The translations under genes were made by a program, and so were the position numbers. Of a stretch of 64,000 nt of DNA, positions 1 to 12,919 are shown piece by piece. The notes under the pieces were generated by a model. It saw nothing but the letters and a program-made list of their open reading frames with translations. It ran no database searches and was not told the DNA's origin. The DNA comes from Diplolepis rosae. Its lineage: Eukaryota > Arthropoda > Insecta > Hymenoptera > Diplolepididae. Each line of letters starts with the position of its first letter. Positions within the stretch are counted from its first letter, which is position 1. The stretch is taken from NCBI GenBank assembly GCA_030998225.1, contig JAPYXD010000555.1, positions 3,348,001 through 3,412,000 of the forward strand, read 5' to 3'.

Positions 1-3000
1 CTATCTTTAGCTGGTAAAACTCCGAGTAGAGTTACCAGGGTATTGATGGCCAATCGTGAAACACTTAAAGCTTTTGGAAGTGCATATTGAACTGCTAAAT
101 GCGATGCCAAATCGACAGCAAATACCTGTTTTTCAGGCTCTGGCTGTGATAGCAATTCAGGGATCCAGTCGAGGCAAATGTGCATTGAAGGTATTCCGGA
201 AACTGTAATTGGTAATAATTCCCTAGGATATCCCTAAATTGGAAGATTATTTATTGCAGTTTATAAAAATAAAATAAATTTTATTGCATTTACTTAACCT
301 GTCTATTCCGTTTGAAATATTCTCCTACTGACCTGGAAATGAACCAATTTCGCTAAGGAGGGATCAGCTATAAAAATTTGATGCAAATAAGAACAAACGA
401 CACTTCTTATTTCTCGAAGAGACCACATTTGTCCTGGACAGGTTCGATCTTCTTCAGTTTCCAAGCATGCCTCCAGAAGAACTTGAACAGCTGCACTTTC
501 CTGACCAGCTACTAAAGCAGTTCTTAGGTCTTCTCTTTCAGCTTCGGTTGTTAATTGACCTGTTTTTTCTGTTAGAGGTCTATCTTGCATATGCCTCGAA
601 AGCTGAGATCTTGAAGCTGCTAACGTTGCTTGTAGAATTCTAAAAATTCAGAAATTAATTTTTAAACAAAGATAAGGTGAACTTTGTTTTTGATTTCGTT
701 TTTTTCTGGAGCTGACATACCTTAAGATCACAGATAAGACCGGTGCACATCTAAAAACTCTAGTATCACATCTTAGTACTTGCAATGGATCTAAGACTAT
801 GTTCTCTTGAGTTAGAAAAACGTTTTTGACTGTTGAGTTTTCTATCAGTAACGCATTTATTGATAAAACCCATAAACATCGTGGTAAAACTGTATTCAAT
901 CTCAGCCAGACTTGCTTGTATAATTCTGAAAAAACAAATAAGAATACGAAAAATTGACGAAATCAATAACAAAAAATATATAAAAATCTAAAAGTCAAAA
1001 TAAAAGTATTACCTTGAATATACCTAGGAACTTTCTCATCTAGAATCGTCTTAAAATAATGAATAATGATTTCAGCATGAGGCCAAACATCCGACGGTTT
1101 CATTGATAACAAATGTCTCAATAGCCTTCCAGTTCTAGATGCACAAGTCCGTATGTGTCCAAAGGCTTCAATGATAGAAGTGACATTAATTGTAACTTTT
1201 TCTTGATTTGCACTCACTGAGTCTATATTAATCATTTCATCATCTAGCCAATCATCCACCAAAGACAAGTGTGGAAAGTGAGTTGCCAGTAGTCTTAAAA
1301 GAGGAGAAAATAGTCCAGCGTAACTCATCTGGTCTCTTTGTACTTGTTGCAAAAGATACTTTATGGGCAGCTCAGAGAGAAAATCGGTCGAATAAGATTT
1401 AATTTTCTTCCCTTGTGAGATAAAGTGGTGCATATTCGAAAGCCTCACATCTTCATAGAGGAGTAAATAATACAAAAATAGCAACTGCGATGTTAAAGAA
1501 GGTTTAGACATATCCACATCCATATAATCATTCTCCATATCTACAATGCTCATCACACTTTTTTTAGAATCAAAATTCGCTCCGAATACGCTATTCTGAA
1601 AAACTTTTCTTATCTCGTCTTCCGTAATTGGCTTATTTGTGTTTTCGGAGGTTTTATTATTTGTTACCAAAATCGAATTTACGTAGACTTCCACTAGAGC
1701 AGGCAAGACTGGATGCAACGGTGGAACACTATCACAGATTTGTCTATAAATCCAGTTTTTAATTGGCACTCTATGTTTGGCGAAGGCTCGTGACTTTAGC
1801 AACTGATGAATACAATGAACAGGAAGAAATCCAGGAATATTCGCATTAAGATTCGCAGTCACGGGAACTTTAACAGCATGAGCAGTAACGACTTGCTCAG
1901 TGAATATTTCTTGCATAAAAATTTGCTTCATCCTTGTGAGATTGTTTGGCCTGATAGGTATCTTCATTCCAAGAGTTGCACAAACGAGTTCACAGATCGC
2001 TGAGAGCTGGTTGCTATGAAAATGAATGGCCATCAGCAAAAGCATCTCTCCAAAGCTCGCAGAAACTCCACTCGCACTTTCGAAATAAGCTTCTTCACGA
2101 ACGAGCCACTGGACCCATTCAATACTCTTTTTTTCTAAATTAGTGTGACCAATGAGCGAAGGACAAGCGATGAGCATGCAAAGTCCTAATGAAACAAATC
2201 TGACACCAGCTGGAGAAGGTGGAGGATGCGAAGTTAATAGTTTAACAATCATCGAAATTTCATCATCCTGAAATTTAATTCCACCAATTCCTCGAAGTGC
2301 GCAGTAGAGTCTTAAAAGTGCACTCGCTTGTACCACGTGTGACTCAGCTAATTGACTGTCTGAACTATATGAGACGATATTTTGTAATCTGCTCAATAAT
2401 TCTTCTCTTAGAGATTGTAGGGCTGTGTGAGATTCCCATTTCCTCTTTTGACCATTTCTGATGAACATAGCAATCCAGTTTCTGACTTGTTGATCATTTC
2501 CAAGGAGTAAACCAGAAACAAAAGCTACCATATCGCTATGAAATGGTGAACTGTTTATAGACTCATTTTCGAGACTAAGAGTGATTGCAAGGGCTGGCAT
2601 TCTGCAAAGTTCGACACACTTAGCTCTCACGGCAAGAGCTTGAGAAGGATCCATCCTACAAAGCATGGTCAGAGCTTGAGTTCGGATGCTTCCAAGATTG
2701 GATTCCTCTTGTCGTTCGCCATTTGCGATTAGATGAGTGCAAACCTCTGTAAAAGTGTCAGGACTGTTGGCTACAACCCAGCAAATTATTTCAGGACCAT
2801 GTTTTACGTGAAGAAGAGTTTCACAGGTGTCTGGTATTGAAAGAAGTTCTGGAAGTTCAGCAAGAGCAATACAGATTACATAACTGATTTCTTCCATGTA
2901 GACAGCGTTGTCAAAGAGATCAGATTGTTTTATTTGGAAGTCTTGGCTCTTTTGTTGTTCTCGAATTTGAGAGGCAATGAAAAGAATTTCACTAAGGACG

Positions 3001-3639
3001 AGACGAATACGACGAGAAGCTTCACTGCGTTCAAATTCCAGAGCAAGACCACTTTGTAAAGATTGAGCAAGGATACTGTCGCTGTGGGTGTTTCCCAATT
3101 TTTGCCTAAATAAACAAAAATAGAGAATACCTTATTTTAAAGTCATTTGAACAAGCATTAAATAAACCAGATTAGATAATAATATTTAGGTGAAAAAACG
3201 TAGAAACTAGAATAATTTAACAAATTTATGCTTTAATCGCTTCAATACTAGAAGGGCTTTTATAAAACTGAATTAATTTATATCAAAGCAACCGTAAAAA
3301 TTGTGGGCTTACTGGATAAAATGTATAAGCATAATATGTTATAAACCACAAATACCTTAATTGTTGTTCTTTCCGGACGTCGAGTTCCAAACCGTGAAAA
3401 TCAATCGAAAGTAAACCAACTATAGAATTAACTGATTCAATCGCAGATAGAATAGTAAGAATTTCTTTTCTTGCTTCGACGCATTCTTGTGTTATATCAA
3501 GTGGTGAAATAAGGCTCATCCTAACCAAACACGGCAAAATTGGCCTTACTTCCTTCTCTGTACACTTAGCTAATTCTTTAGTATTTACATTTTGTATCGC
3601 AGAGAAAACGCGGGGCAAAACAGGTGCAGGTGACGACAT
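1..3639 (-). CDS. IntS2: Integrator complex subunit 2 (five exons, C-terminus cut by window edge)
   Basis: Subunit of the nuclear Integrator complex, which binds RNA polymerase II and cleaves snRNA and some mRNA transcripts. Exons read on the minus strand: 3639-3356, 3105-1013, 925-721, 639-333 and 233-<1. All junctions are GT/AG and the phases (2,1,2,0) join without a break, giving about 1,040 codons; animal IntS2 is about 1,200 aa, so roughly 150 C-terminal residues lie outside the window. Family landmarks are clear: LPCLVRMSLISP and KEQQLR in exon 1; FVSGLLLGN, LLRLYCALRGI, PAGVRFVSLGLCML, SGVSASFGEMLLLMA, FHSNQLSAICELVC, IFTEQVVTAHAVKVPVT and ATHFPHLSLVDDW in exon 2; LPRCLWVLSINAL and DPLQVLRCDTRV in exon 3; ADPSLAKLVHFQ joining GYPRELLPITVSGIPSM at the exon 4/5 border. 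The start is the ATG at 3639; an in-frame GTG at 3660 is not a plausible eukaryotic start. No stops or frameshifts are seen, so the gene looks intact. Confidence 0.96.
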
Positions 3640-3869
3640 TCTTGCTATATCTATAAACACCTAAATAACTAATTTTATTAATTTTTCAATATCACGTTAT
3701 AACACGACTACAAATCACAGACATTGCAGTTTACAAATTACTGCACTTTATCGTATCCGCATGACGTATATCGTACTCTCGTTAGCGCCATGGTCGCAGA
3801 CATATTGGAATTTAAATTTGGGCGATTCGTGCGGTGCGGCCACGAAGGAATAATAACAGAATAATAAGG

Positions 3870-4031
3870 CAGTGATCCCAGAACGTGGGAGCTGGCGGCC
3901 CCCACCATAGACCCCACTAGCTCATGGCTTCTTCCTCGCTCGACTGCCATAGGTTGGTTGAGTGAGGAAGACACAATGAGCTCGAGGCATCTATGGTGGG
4001 GGCCGCCAGCTCCCACGTTCTGGGATCACTG
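3870..4031. mobile_element. hAT-like foldback MITE, 162 bp
   Basis: Near-perfect hairpin with arms of about 42 bp beginning CAGTGATCCCAGAACGTGGG and a GC-rich stem. It is flanked by an exact 8-bp duplication TAATAAGG at 3862-3869 and 4032-4039, as expected for hAT insertions. The spacer is shared with the element at 15427-15594. It lies about 230 bp upstream of the IntS2 start codon. Confidence 0.8.
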
Positions 4032-4039
4032 TAATAAGG

Positions 4040-4809
4040 AGACCTATCTCCATGTAAGCGATTTGGCAGGAGCAACGGCACGGTAAGTGCCCGGCTTGTA
4101 AGTTGGAAGTAGTGGAAAGGAGTGCGCAAGTGCGCAGTTGTCCTCTTCTTACTCACGAGAAAATGTGCGAATGAGTGAATGAGACGAATTTGTCAAATTG
4201 ATCTAAGCCAGAGTGGTTATGTTGATTGATTTTTTGATCATTTGCAAGCGGCAGATATTTGTTCAATTTCAATTTAGTTTAAAAAAAAAAGTTATTATGT
4301 CAGGACTCCTATAAAGCTAAAGTAGTGCATTATAAAAGTGGTAAGTATATATCGAATATAATAAGATTGTAAATCTTGAAATTGAAATTACGGTATTTGT
4401 TATTACTTCGTAAATCGTGTGTAAAATAATGTTGAATAGTTTTTCCCTTTAAAGGTGAGGGAATTTAATCCGAGAAATTTTCAAGATTTTGAAGATCGCA
4501 TATAATATAATAAATTTTTTTCTTAGCAATGTCGTGTCGCGTACCGGATTGCATAACCTCTCTGGCTTCGTGACGTTGTTCCTGCCAGATTCGGAAAAGT
4601 TTCCCATGGCAGTTTGGTCGCCTTATTATTCCTTCGTGGGCCTTAGCATGGCCGCATGGGACCATGGGGGGCATGGTCGCATAGACATATAGTATAGCCT
4701 GCTGATTCCATTAACGAAAAGCGTATATCGTTGGCGTATCGCGTTTAGAAAGAGAAAGGATGGCACTAGATGGAAACCTATCTTTTTCTACTCAATGGCC
4801 TAAAGCCCC
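4040..4809. other. intergenic sequence, no gene seen
   Basis: No coding potential recognised. Short open frames near 4465-4692 overlap on both strands and lack codon bias or similarity that I can see. The stretch reaches the TTAA that begins the next mobile element. Confidence 0.5.
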
Positions 4810-4813
4810 TTAA

Positions 4814-6565
4814 GCTCATGTGATACTTGAGAAAAGTAGCAAGTTAATGTGAACAATTTAGTCCAGTTTCTACATGTTATGGCCAAAAAACAAAAAATTA
4901 TGTTTTTAAAATTTGGGAAATGGGGAAACAGATAAAAACGGACGTAGATAGACTACTTTTTGTTTTGAGGATGAAAAAAAATTCCGATATATTTTGTGGA
5001 ATTAAACTTTTTTTCATTTTCGAAACCAATTGTAATCTATCTACGTTTGTTTTTATCTTCATTACCATTTCCCAAATTTTGAAAACAAACTTTTATGTAC
5101 TTTAAACTACGAAGGAATAACTTTAGACCAGCCGTATGCATCAAAAGAGAAAATGGCGCCCCGTTAATGTCCCAAGTTGAATTCCTAAGTTAGATTGCCG
5201 AATCGTCACACGCAACATTAACTGTACCATCACTCCCAGAAAATTCACAGTAATATACGGAGAATTTAATATAAACATTTTTACTATCTAATCTAATCTA
5301 GTATTTTAGTTGTTTGCGGCGCTAGTCATTACACTTGATATGTCACGAGTCACGACTAGTCCCGGCCATTTTGATTTTATCGATCTTGTGTAGTAGTAAT
5401 GGATTCTAATAGACGCATGCGCAGTTCAAATGTACAAGGCTTTGCCAGTAAGGTGCTAACGCTGTACGAAGAAGAATAAGAAAAAGATTGCGTTCCACTG
5501 CAAGACTATATGCGCATGCGCAGTTCAATTTCTACATTGTATTCCTCTGTAACGGAATATACAACATTCCTTTACTCTCAGCTGTAACGGAAAAGCGAGT
5601 TTCCGCGGATGAGGCACATAAAATACATTATTCAATGCCATAAACAAATAAAAGAGATCAGATTTTAAATATTAATATTATTTGAATATTTTAAATTAAA
5701 ATTTCCTCTTTTTATTCATATTAATCTCGTACAAAAACTATTTTGAAAAATTTAGCTATTATTCATATTTAAATATTAATAGCTCTTTCATTCCTTTATG
5801 GCATTGAATAAAAATGTTTTTAAACATTTTTATGTATAATTTTCTATATAATACTGCCTTTATATTAATTTTTTAGAGGCAAAAGTAACTTGAAAGATGA
5901 AAAAATCTGAAGAAGAAACGAAGTCGATGAGAATCGTAATTAGTTGGAAATCATTATGAATAATTAAAGAATATGAAATAAGGTGACTATTATTTATATT
6001 TTTAAAACAGTTAACGAACATTAATGAAAACAGTATAATAAGCAGAACAATAAAAAGAATAATGATTATGTTGGTTTAAGGGAAAAAGAAACTTACAAAT
6101 ATATCGATTTCGAAAATATAGGTATTTATTATATAAATAAATATGAAATTTATTCAAAACCTCGTATTTATAATTCTGACGGTTGTATTTATTAACATAT
6201 TTACAACTAGGTTTTAGCGAGTTAATAGTTCTTCAAATCGAAAATATAATTACAATTATTTAAATTTTCATATCACTTAATTTTTTCAGATTTTGCTACA
6301 TTTATCTTCTTCTCATATTTAAAAATCAATTAAAATCCGTCACCTATCCCATAAAGAACAACAGAAAAACTGGGAGTGATGGTACAGTTAGCGCCGCCCG
6401 TGAACATTCGATCAATTAATTTAAGAATGCAACTCGTGACACTAATGGGGTAAAGTTAAAATCGTGAAATACGGGCTGAGGCATACCCCTGCTTTAGACA
6501 CAACATGTAGAAACCTGAAATCAATAAAATTTGCTAATTTCCGAAGAATCACATGTCGAATGCCG
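4814..6565. mobile_element. TTAA-flanked MITE split by a ~1.4 kb insertion
   Basis: The left half (4814 to about 5102) starts after TTAA with GCTCATGTGATACTTGAG and carries the family's interior with ACGGACGTAGATAGAC. The right half (about 6496-6565) has ACATGTAGAAACC and ends in TTAA at 6566-6569. Intact relatives at 7024-7475 and 43952-44315 show these halves are normally adjacent, so about 5103-6495 is a later insertion. Confidence 0.6.
5157..6450. mobile_element. inverted-repeat element inside the split MITE
   Basis: Ends are inverted repeats of about 80 bp: GCCCCGTTAATGTC with GACACTAATGGGG, and the exact AACTGTACCATCACTCCCAG at 5219-5238, repeated inverted at 6370-6389. The interior is AT-rich and noncoding apart from a block at about 5385-5575 with two CGCATGCGCAGTTCAA motifs. 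That block recurs inverted at about 12920-13130. Confidence 0.6.
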
Positions 6566-6569
6566 TTAA

Positions 6570-7019
6570 TTGAGGAAGACTGGTGAGGAAAATATGAGAA
6601 CATTGCACACCGTGAAAGCTAAAGTACTGTATTAACCGGGATTACTAAGCAACGAAATATATACTATAATATTTATCTGGAATAAAAATCTTACCAAAAT
6701 TATTCAACTTTAAAAAAAAAATAAAAGTTTTAAAATACTGCTAACAATTTTTCCATAATCACCATTGTAGAGACTAAAAGTAATACTCAAATGAAAGTTA
6801 GGATATCTGTTATTAGTTGAAGTCATTTGTTTGTCATTGCATCGAACACAGAACAGTGAAATACGAAATTGAAGTTTTTATAACCTTGAAAGAAGAAAAA
6901 AATGATTAATAAAATTTGTATAATACCATAAAGGTGTGGATATACCTCGTAAAATAAGCATTTTGCTTGCTTGCGCGAAAACTCACAAGAGTGAGAGAGA
7001 CAGAATGTATATCTGCACC
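6570..7019. other. AT-rich intergenic sequence
   Basis: No gene, RNA or clear repeat boundary recognised between the two TTAA-flanked elements. Confidence 0.4.
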
Positions 7020-7023
7020 TTAA

Positions 7024-7475
7024 GGGCATATGATACTTGAGGAATGTCGGAAATTTATGTGAACAATCCATCCAGTTTTTGCATGTTTGTCCAAAATAAA
7101 TCGAATTTCGTTTCTGAAATTTGAAAAATGCTGAAGAAGATAAAAATGGAGGTAGATAAACTACTTTTAGCTTTTATGATAAAAAAAATTTCCGATAAAT
7201 TTCACCAAAACTGAACTTTTTATCATTTTCAAAACCAAAAGTTGTCTATCTTCGTCCGTTTTTATTTTCCCTACTATTTCCCAAATTTTTAAAACAAAAT
7301 TTTTTGTATTTCGGATATAAACACGTAGAAACCTAAAATTAATAAAATGTTCTAACCCAATTATCACATGCTCAAATTTTGAAAACAAAATTTCATGTAT
7401 TTTGGGCGTAAACATGTAGAAACTGAACCAAGTTGTTCACATGAATTTCCTACTTTTCTCAAGTATCATATGCCC
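7024..7475. mobile_element. TTAA-flanked MITE (452 bp), reference copy
   Basis: Terminal inverted repeats begin GGGCATATGATACTTGAG and the right end reads CTCAAGTATCATATGCCC. TTAA flanks both sides (7020-7023 and 7476-7479), the target choice of piggyBac-type transposases. No transposase is encoded, so the superfamily assignment is inferred from the target site. Confidence 0.75.
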
Positions 7476-7479
7476 TTAA

Positions 7480-8147
7480 GGGTTCAGTCCCATCGTCCCA
7501 TGTCGGCGCTTTTCCCAAAGATGGGTTATACATGATTATACGTATTTCAAGTAATTTACCCTCCACCGCATAAAAAATACATTGTGTAAAAACTAAGGAC
7601 GCATACATATAATGTAATATACCCCTCTCTGGTTTTTACGCAGCGTAAAGTAGAGAATGATGAGAGTGAAAGAGACACATAGATATACTGCTCTCTTTTT
7701 CTCTCATTATTTTCTGCTTTACGCCGCGTAAACACGCTGACATGGAACTACACCCTAAGAATAAATTTGTATCAATATCTTCATAAAGTAGAGGTCATAC
7801 CATTCCGAAATTTTGTTTTGAATACGTGTACATTTTTCCTACTGTAAACTCAAATTGTTCTGAGCTACTCATCATTATCATAAGCAACAATTTTCTATAT
7901 CGTGCCGGTAAATCGTACCAATTTGACTTGTACCTAGAATTCAATTTAGAAACATACAAATTCAAGTTTTAATTGTCTACATGCATGTAAAATCGGTAAT
8001 TTTTCGCTAGTGTGGAAAACAAATTTTGTTCACAATTTTAAATTTCTGCGCAGTAGTTTTGCTTGGTTTAGTAATTTATATTATCGTATGGAAATAAAGG
8101 AACATTCGAACTGACTCTCTCTCCAAAAATGAAAATTTTGAGTACAT
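7480..8147. other. intergenic, one imperfect hairpin
   Basis: An imperfect inverted repeat lies at about 7635-7735, with TTTACGCAGCGTAAAGTAGA against TCTGCTTTACGCCGCGTAAA. Otherwise no coding or RNA signal is recognised. Confidence 0.35.
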
Positions 8148-8351
8148 ATTGATTTGTCCATTGTTTCCGTTTACCACAATCTCGATTGGCCACAGAATTA
8201 CTGAAACTTACTACAAATTACTAAATCAATACAGTAATTTCAATAGAAGTTACTATTAATCACTAAATTGATTTAGTGACTTATAGTAAGTTTCAGTGAT
8301 TTTGTGTTCAATTGAAATTGTGGTTAATTGAAACTATGGACAAACCAACAC
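8148..8351. mobile_element. palindromic MITE, ~200 bp
   Basis: The left end TTGATTTGTCCATTGTTTCC and right end GAAACTATGGACAAACCAA are inverted copies. Pairing continues inward (ACTGAAACTTACTA against TAGTAAGTTTCAGT), so almost the whole unit folds back. No target duplication could be fixed. Confidence 0.55.
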
Positions 8352-8810
8352 GTATCATAATTTTGACATTGGAATTGTCATAGAAAATCATATATGATTT
8401 TTAAGAGCGCAACTTTCATACAGGATACTACATAAGTTTCTATAACGTATGAACATAAGCCATTATCACTTTTACTAGCAGGAGTGGAATTTCTCTAAAC
8501 TTCTTTTTAGACATTAAACCAACAAATTATCACCTACACTGAATCAGAAAGGCTTAAGCTGTGGTCAATCATTTGCTGACAGGGCACCGTAATGTATAAG
8601 AGGTGAATCATTTGAGCTAATATTACACTAGCAAATAAAAATACCTCTTTTGGGTGATCCAAGTTAATTACCACCTGGAAAATTCATTTTTTGCAATAAA
8701 TAATAATATATTACATCGTTTTAAGTGATTTCCTAATAAAAATATACCTTAAATTAGTGTTAAATATATTATGACGCCAAAAAGTGTCTTATAGATATGA
8801 CGGTTTTCGC

Positions 8811-8960
8811 TAGTGTTGTGAATTTACCGGTAAAATATGTTCTTTACCAAATTTATCGTTAAATTGACTATCAAATTTGATAAAGACAGTGCTTCCAATA
8901 CACTAGCCGCGGTTAATTAACCGGTTAAATAACTGGCTAACTTACTGCCTCGCAACACTA
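8811..8960. mobile_element. hAT-like MITE, 150 bp
   Basis: Inverted ends TAGTGTTGTG and CGCAACACTA are flanked by an exact 8-bp duplication GTTTTCGC (8803-8810 and 8961-8968). The interior includes TTAATTAACCGGTTAAATAA. Noncoding. Confidence 0.75.
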
Positions 8961-9014
8961 GTTTTCGCACCTTTTTAAAATGCGTTAAAGCCATTGATCA
9001 ACTGAGATCACGTA

Positions 9015-9092
9015 ACGTCGGTAGTTGAAATTACAGTATATTTTAGTTATGAATTTTGTAATAACCTTATATACTGTAATTTCAATTACCGA
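9015..9092. repeat. short palindrome
   Basis: GTCGGTAGTTGAAATTACAG is inverted as CTGTAATTTCAATTACCGAC around a ~25-nt loop. It looks like a tiny foldback element or the core of one. Confidence 0.5.
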
Positions 9093-10039
9093 CGAATCAC
9101 ATAAAATTAAGGCCATGTACTTCTCATCTAATTCCAACCTTATCGGCATTTTATGAATATTAACTCATGCCTACATGTAAAATCAGGTAATATATTAAAA
9201 ATTTGTTGAATTAAGTAAAATACACTAAGGAAGGTTTGTCTACTCCTGGATGTTTATATTTTCAATAATATGTATAAATCGATATCTGATTTTGCATTGA
9301 TAAGAGTTTACAGGAAAAAACATTTTTGTTGGGTAAAAATCGAATGACTGATACATGACCTTGTTAATATAAATTACCTGAAATCCTGTTAGACTCAAAA
9401 TCATCATATTGAGTGAGACTGTCACGAAAAATACGAAGGAAAAGCTTTTATGGATGATTTTCAAAAATCTATTAACGGGGATCATAAAAAAAGTGTAATG
9501 TTAAATGTACATAACGTATATGTGATGTTCTCTATGAAGAAAAGGCCCTAACGGAGCTTTGGCAAATTTTACAGGATGGGCGATACTTAAGAGACAGTCC
9601 AACATAAAAACTACATAGTATAGCTTCATTTTGCAGTTGAGCAACATCTTAAATGGCGACGCCCAATACATGATTTCAAAGTATTTATTTTATATTGATT
9701 AGATTATTGTAAACCGTGGATGCCGCCATTTTGCATCCAGGGAACACACGCGCCCTCATCGAGAAGTTTCCTAACTAAGTACTTGGCAGAACTTCATTTC
9801 GTGTTTTGTGAAGTACGTCAAGTACGGCCATAACAGATTGGTTTCCTTCACGGCAGTATAGACAGGTCTGGCAACTTCCGTGGTGGGGGATGTTCCCTTC
9901 TTGTAGTCAGAATGTTTCATATTTTCGCCACGGATAGCGCTAGTATCGAGTAGTGGCCGAATGACCGCACTATAGCATGTATGTATATATAGATATACCC
10001 AGAACGTAGTTTTCGAAGTGAAGTTCTGCCAAGTACATA

Positions 10040-10763
10040 CAGGGTTTCCCAATAGGGGTGATATGATTTTGAATGTCCCTATCGGGCTCATTTGAACTGA
10101 AATTTTTGACGTCTGCTGTCAGTTGTCATCAGTAAGGTTTGCCATTTAATCATGAGTAGTTTCACGCTTCCACAACGTTTGGAAATTGTCCAATTATTTT
10201 ATCAAAATTCGAGAAGTTTTGTCGGTGTTCAAAGAGCATATCGTGCAAAATATGGTCGTCATTCTGCTCCATCCGCGCTCTCAATTCGTCGATTGGATAC
10301 TAAGCCTAAAAATCGTATGCGTACCGCACGTTCTACACAGAATATAGCCGCCGTACAGGCCAGTATCGAGGAAAACCGTGAATTGTCCGTGCCACGCCGA
10401 TCTCAGGAATTGGGCCTGTCCAGGATGACTACCTGGCGTATTTTGCGATTGGATCTTGGCCTGCATCCCTATAAGATCATTCTGGCCCAAGAACTGAAGC
10501 CTAATGACCATCGTTTGCGTCGGGAGTTCGCGGATTGGGCTCTGGAATCAATTGAAAATGATCCCAATTTTCATCAAAAAATCATCTTTTCTGATGAGGC
10601 GCATTTTTGGCTCAAGTCTCGGGGGACATTTGGCCGATATATTGTTTAAATCATAAATGGCATAGAATATCCAATATAATAAAAAAGATTTCGATCAATT
10701 CCGAATGAATATTCAGTGTTTTTTTTCAATTTCAAAACATATCACCCTTATTGGGAAACCCTT
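10040..10763 (+). mobile_element. Tc1/mariner-type element, internally deleted (724 bp)
   Basis: Inverted ends CAGGGTTTCCCAATAGGGGT and the complement of ACCCTTATTGGGAAACCC are about 26 bp long, and TA lies just outside each end (10038-10039 and 10764-10765). It carries the N-terminal part of a transposase at 10152-10649 and lacks the rest, so it could move only with help from a full copy. Confidence 0.8.
10152..10649 (+). pseudogene. truncated Tc1/IS630-like transposase (165 aa)
   Basis: The frame starts at an ATG 112 bp inside the left inverted repeat. An N-terminal helix-turn-helix region (TLPQRLEIVQLFYQ..., residues 5-50) is followed by a second DNA-binding region (SVPRRSQELGLSRMTTWRIL, residues 80-100). 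It ends at the first catalytic aspartate motif, IIFSDEAHFWL (residues 141-151). After that the frame reads KSRGTFGRYIV and stops, so the other two acidic residues and about half of a normal transposase are missing. The frame up to that point has no stops, suggesting a fairly recent deletion derivative. Confidence 0.85.
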
Positions 10764-11960
10764 TAGTTACAAAACTTCCCGTGGATGCCGCCATTTTACA
10801 CCCAGGGAACACACTTGTCCTCATCGGGAAGTTTCCTAATTAAGTACTTGGCTGAACTTCATTTCGTGTTTTGTGAAGTACGGCCATAAGAGATTGGTCT
10901 CCTTATATCTAGTCTCCATGCCACGGGCATTCCTTCAACTACTCGATTGCAGCGCTGACCAAGCGGTCACTTTCGAAACTATTACTCGTCATGATAAGGG
11001 AATATCCATCACCACGGGAGTTGCCAGACCTGTCTATACTACCGTTGTTTCCTTATATCTAATCTCCATCTCCATGGTCCCGGGATTCCCGGGACCCCGG
11101 GTTCCGGTTTCGATGTATCATTCGAAAATCCAGTGCAATCCAGTGAATACAGTGCGATCGAGAATGAAAATATTTCTTAATAAAAATTTTTCTTGCGTCA
11201 AGAAATAGTGAATTTCAGATAAAAAAATCATCTTTGTTTAAAAAAAAAGTTTTTTTGATCTAAAAAATATCTGATAGGACGAATTTAGTACTGTTTTTCT
11301 TTGATTTAAGTAATCTTTCTTCTGTGTATATACCTTTTCCTCTTGACCTAAACAAATAGAATTTTAGATAATTGAAAAAAAAATTTGATTTAAACAAAAT
11401 TTATTTTTAATTCAAACACATGTAGACAAATAAACAAGAATTTTAGTGCTTTCAAACAAAATATTTGTTAATATCAAACAAATTTGGTTAAAAATACAAT
11501 AACTCAAACAAGATGCTTATAAGTTTTGAATAAAATATTTGTTTCAATCAAACAGTCGTTTAACCGTATAAAAAAGGAATCATTTATTTGAATCAAACAA
11601 ATATTTTTCTCAATACATTGAAAATCTAAAAATCGATTTTTTTCGCGTTGGGGCCTTTTTTTCTCGGAACATCACACATTTTCAAAAACTTGCTACTTTA
11701 ATCAATAAATATTTTAATTATTCGTGAATAGAAATTCACTTCATAAGTTCATTGTGCTCCTTGATGCAGAAAATAATATCCTTTTCAACTTCATCTTGTG
11801 AGTTGATTCCATCACGAGAATGATAACTTTTATTTTTTGACAAATTTCTCAGCCTACATCTATAAATTATTAAATTATATTTTTTAAATTCCAATAAAAA
11901 TATGTAATTTTTAAATACTATTCTGCAATCTTGCATGAGCTCTTCTATCTATAATTGAAT

Positions 11961-12231
11961 CAGGGGCGAATTTACACAAGGGCAACATGGGCAGCTGCCC
12001 AGGGCGGCAAAAATGAGGGTTTATGTGCATTTTTCTTCAAAATTCTTAAATATAAATTTTCAATACCTAAAAACCAAAAAATCTAGATCTCATACTATGA
12101 ATCTTATCAGAACGTAATCACTGTTTTTATTTTTAAAAACTCGCTCCTTGACAATATTTGTTGAAGTGATAGACGGGAGGGGCGGTTATTCTTGTTGACA
12201 CAGGGCGCCCTCGTTGGTAAATTCGGCCCTG
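11961..12231. mobile_element. hAT-like MITE (271 bp) in odorant-receptor intron
   Basis: Ends are CAGGGGCGAATTTACAC and the inverse of TTGGTAAATTCGGCCCTG. The flanks AATTGAAT (11953-11960) and AATTGGAT (12232-12239) form an 8-bp duplication with one mismatch. Confidence 0.7.
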
Positions 12232-12919
12232 AATTGGATTTATATTAATTTTTACCCTATAGCTGCAAGCATTCCACAGGTATGTTGAATACAAGCCATG
12301 AATATCATATCCGCATTAAAGAGAAGCACTCTACTAAAGAAACTGCTAAAATAAATGTGAAGATAAATAATGTCGTAGTACTTTTTACTATCAACTCCAT
12401 ATTCAGTAATAACGATATCCTCTCTGGGCCTTGATTCGTTCATTGGGTTTATTATGTCTAAAAATATTGGCGTACCTTCCAAAGTTAGAAAAGCTGCCAA
12501 ACTTACTAATAAAATGCCTAAACGAAAATCAAAAGATGCAATCTGAATCTTTATTTAATGCCAAAAACAGCTAAAAACGGTTGAATAATAAATTTTATGT
12601 CATATTTACCAAAGTATTTTGATCTAAAATTCTTTCCTTTTTCAGCATAGTCCCGTAGAATCTGAATTTCTAGTTTTGACGACCAAGTTATCCAGTCTGT
12701 CTCAATTTTTGTGAATAGCTTCTTCAACTGATGTGATAAAGAGATGTAAAGTTTCATGAAAGCAGGAAAAAATTAAACAAATGTAGTTCCGAATGAGAGA
12801 TTTTTTACTACATATATTTGTAACACAGTTACATATGTTTAAGCGATCTAATTAATTATTTTTATGTGCCTCCGGCGCATAAACGCGTTTTTACGCTACA
12901 GTTATGAGTAGTGGCGTAA

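Larger units (their letters stand above)
9714..11080. repeat. direct-repeat arms flanking a Tc1-like insertion
   Basis: A ~100-bp block beginning CGTGGATGCCGCCATTTT occurs at about 9716-9820 and again at about 10780-10885 in direct orientation. A second segment (GACAGGTCTGGCAACTTCCG near 9860) recurs inverted near 11020 (GGGAGTTGCCAGACCTGTC). The Tc1-like element at 10040-10763 sits inside this repeat. Confidence 0.55.

Noticed and set aside
3738..4016. 92-codon ORF near the IntS2 start
   Set aside because: It passes through the hAT foldback MITE; the similar peptide at 15412-15633 comes from the same MITE family, not from a gene.
7635..7735. Hairpin considered as a precursor microRNA
   Set aside because: Arms have several mismatches and end in CpG-containing TTTACGC repeats typical of a small foldback element. 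Without small-RNA data I do not call it.
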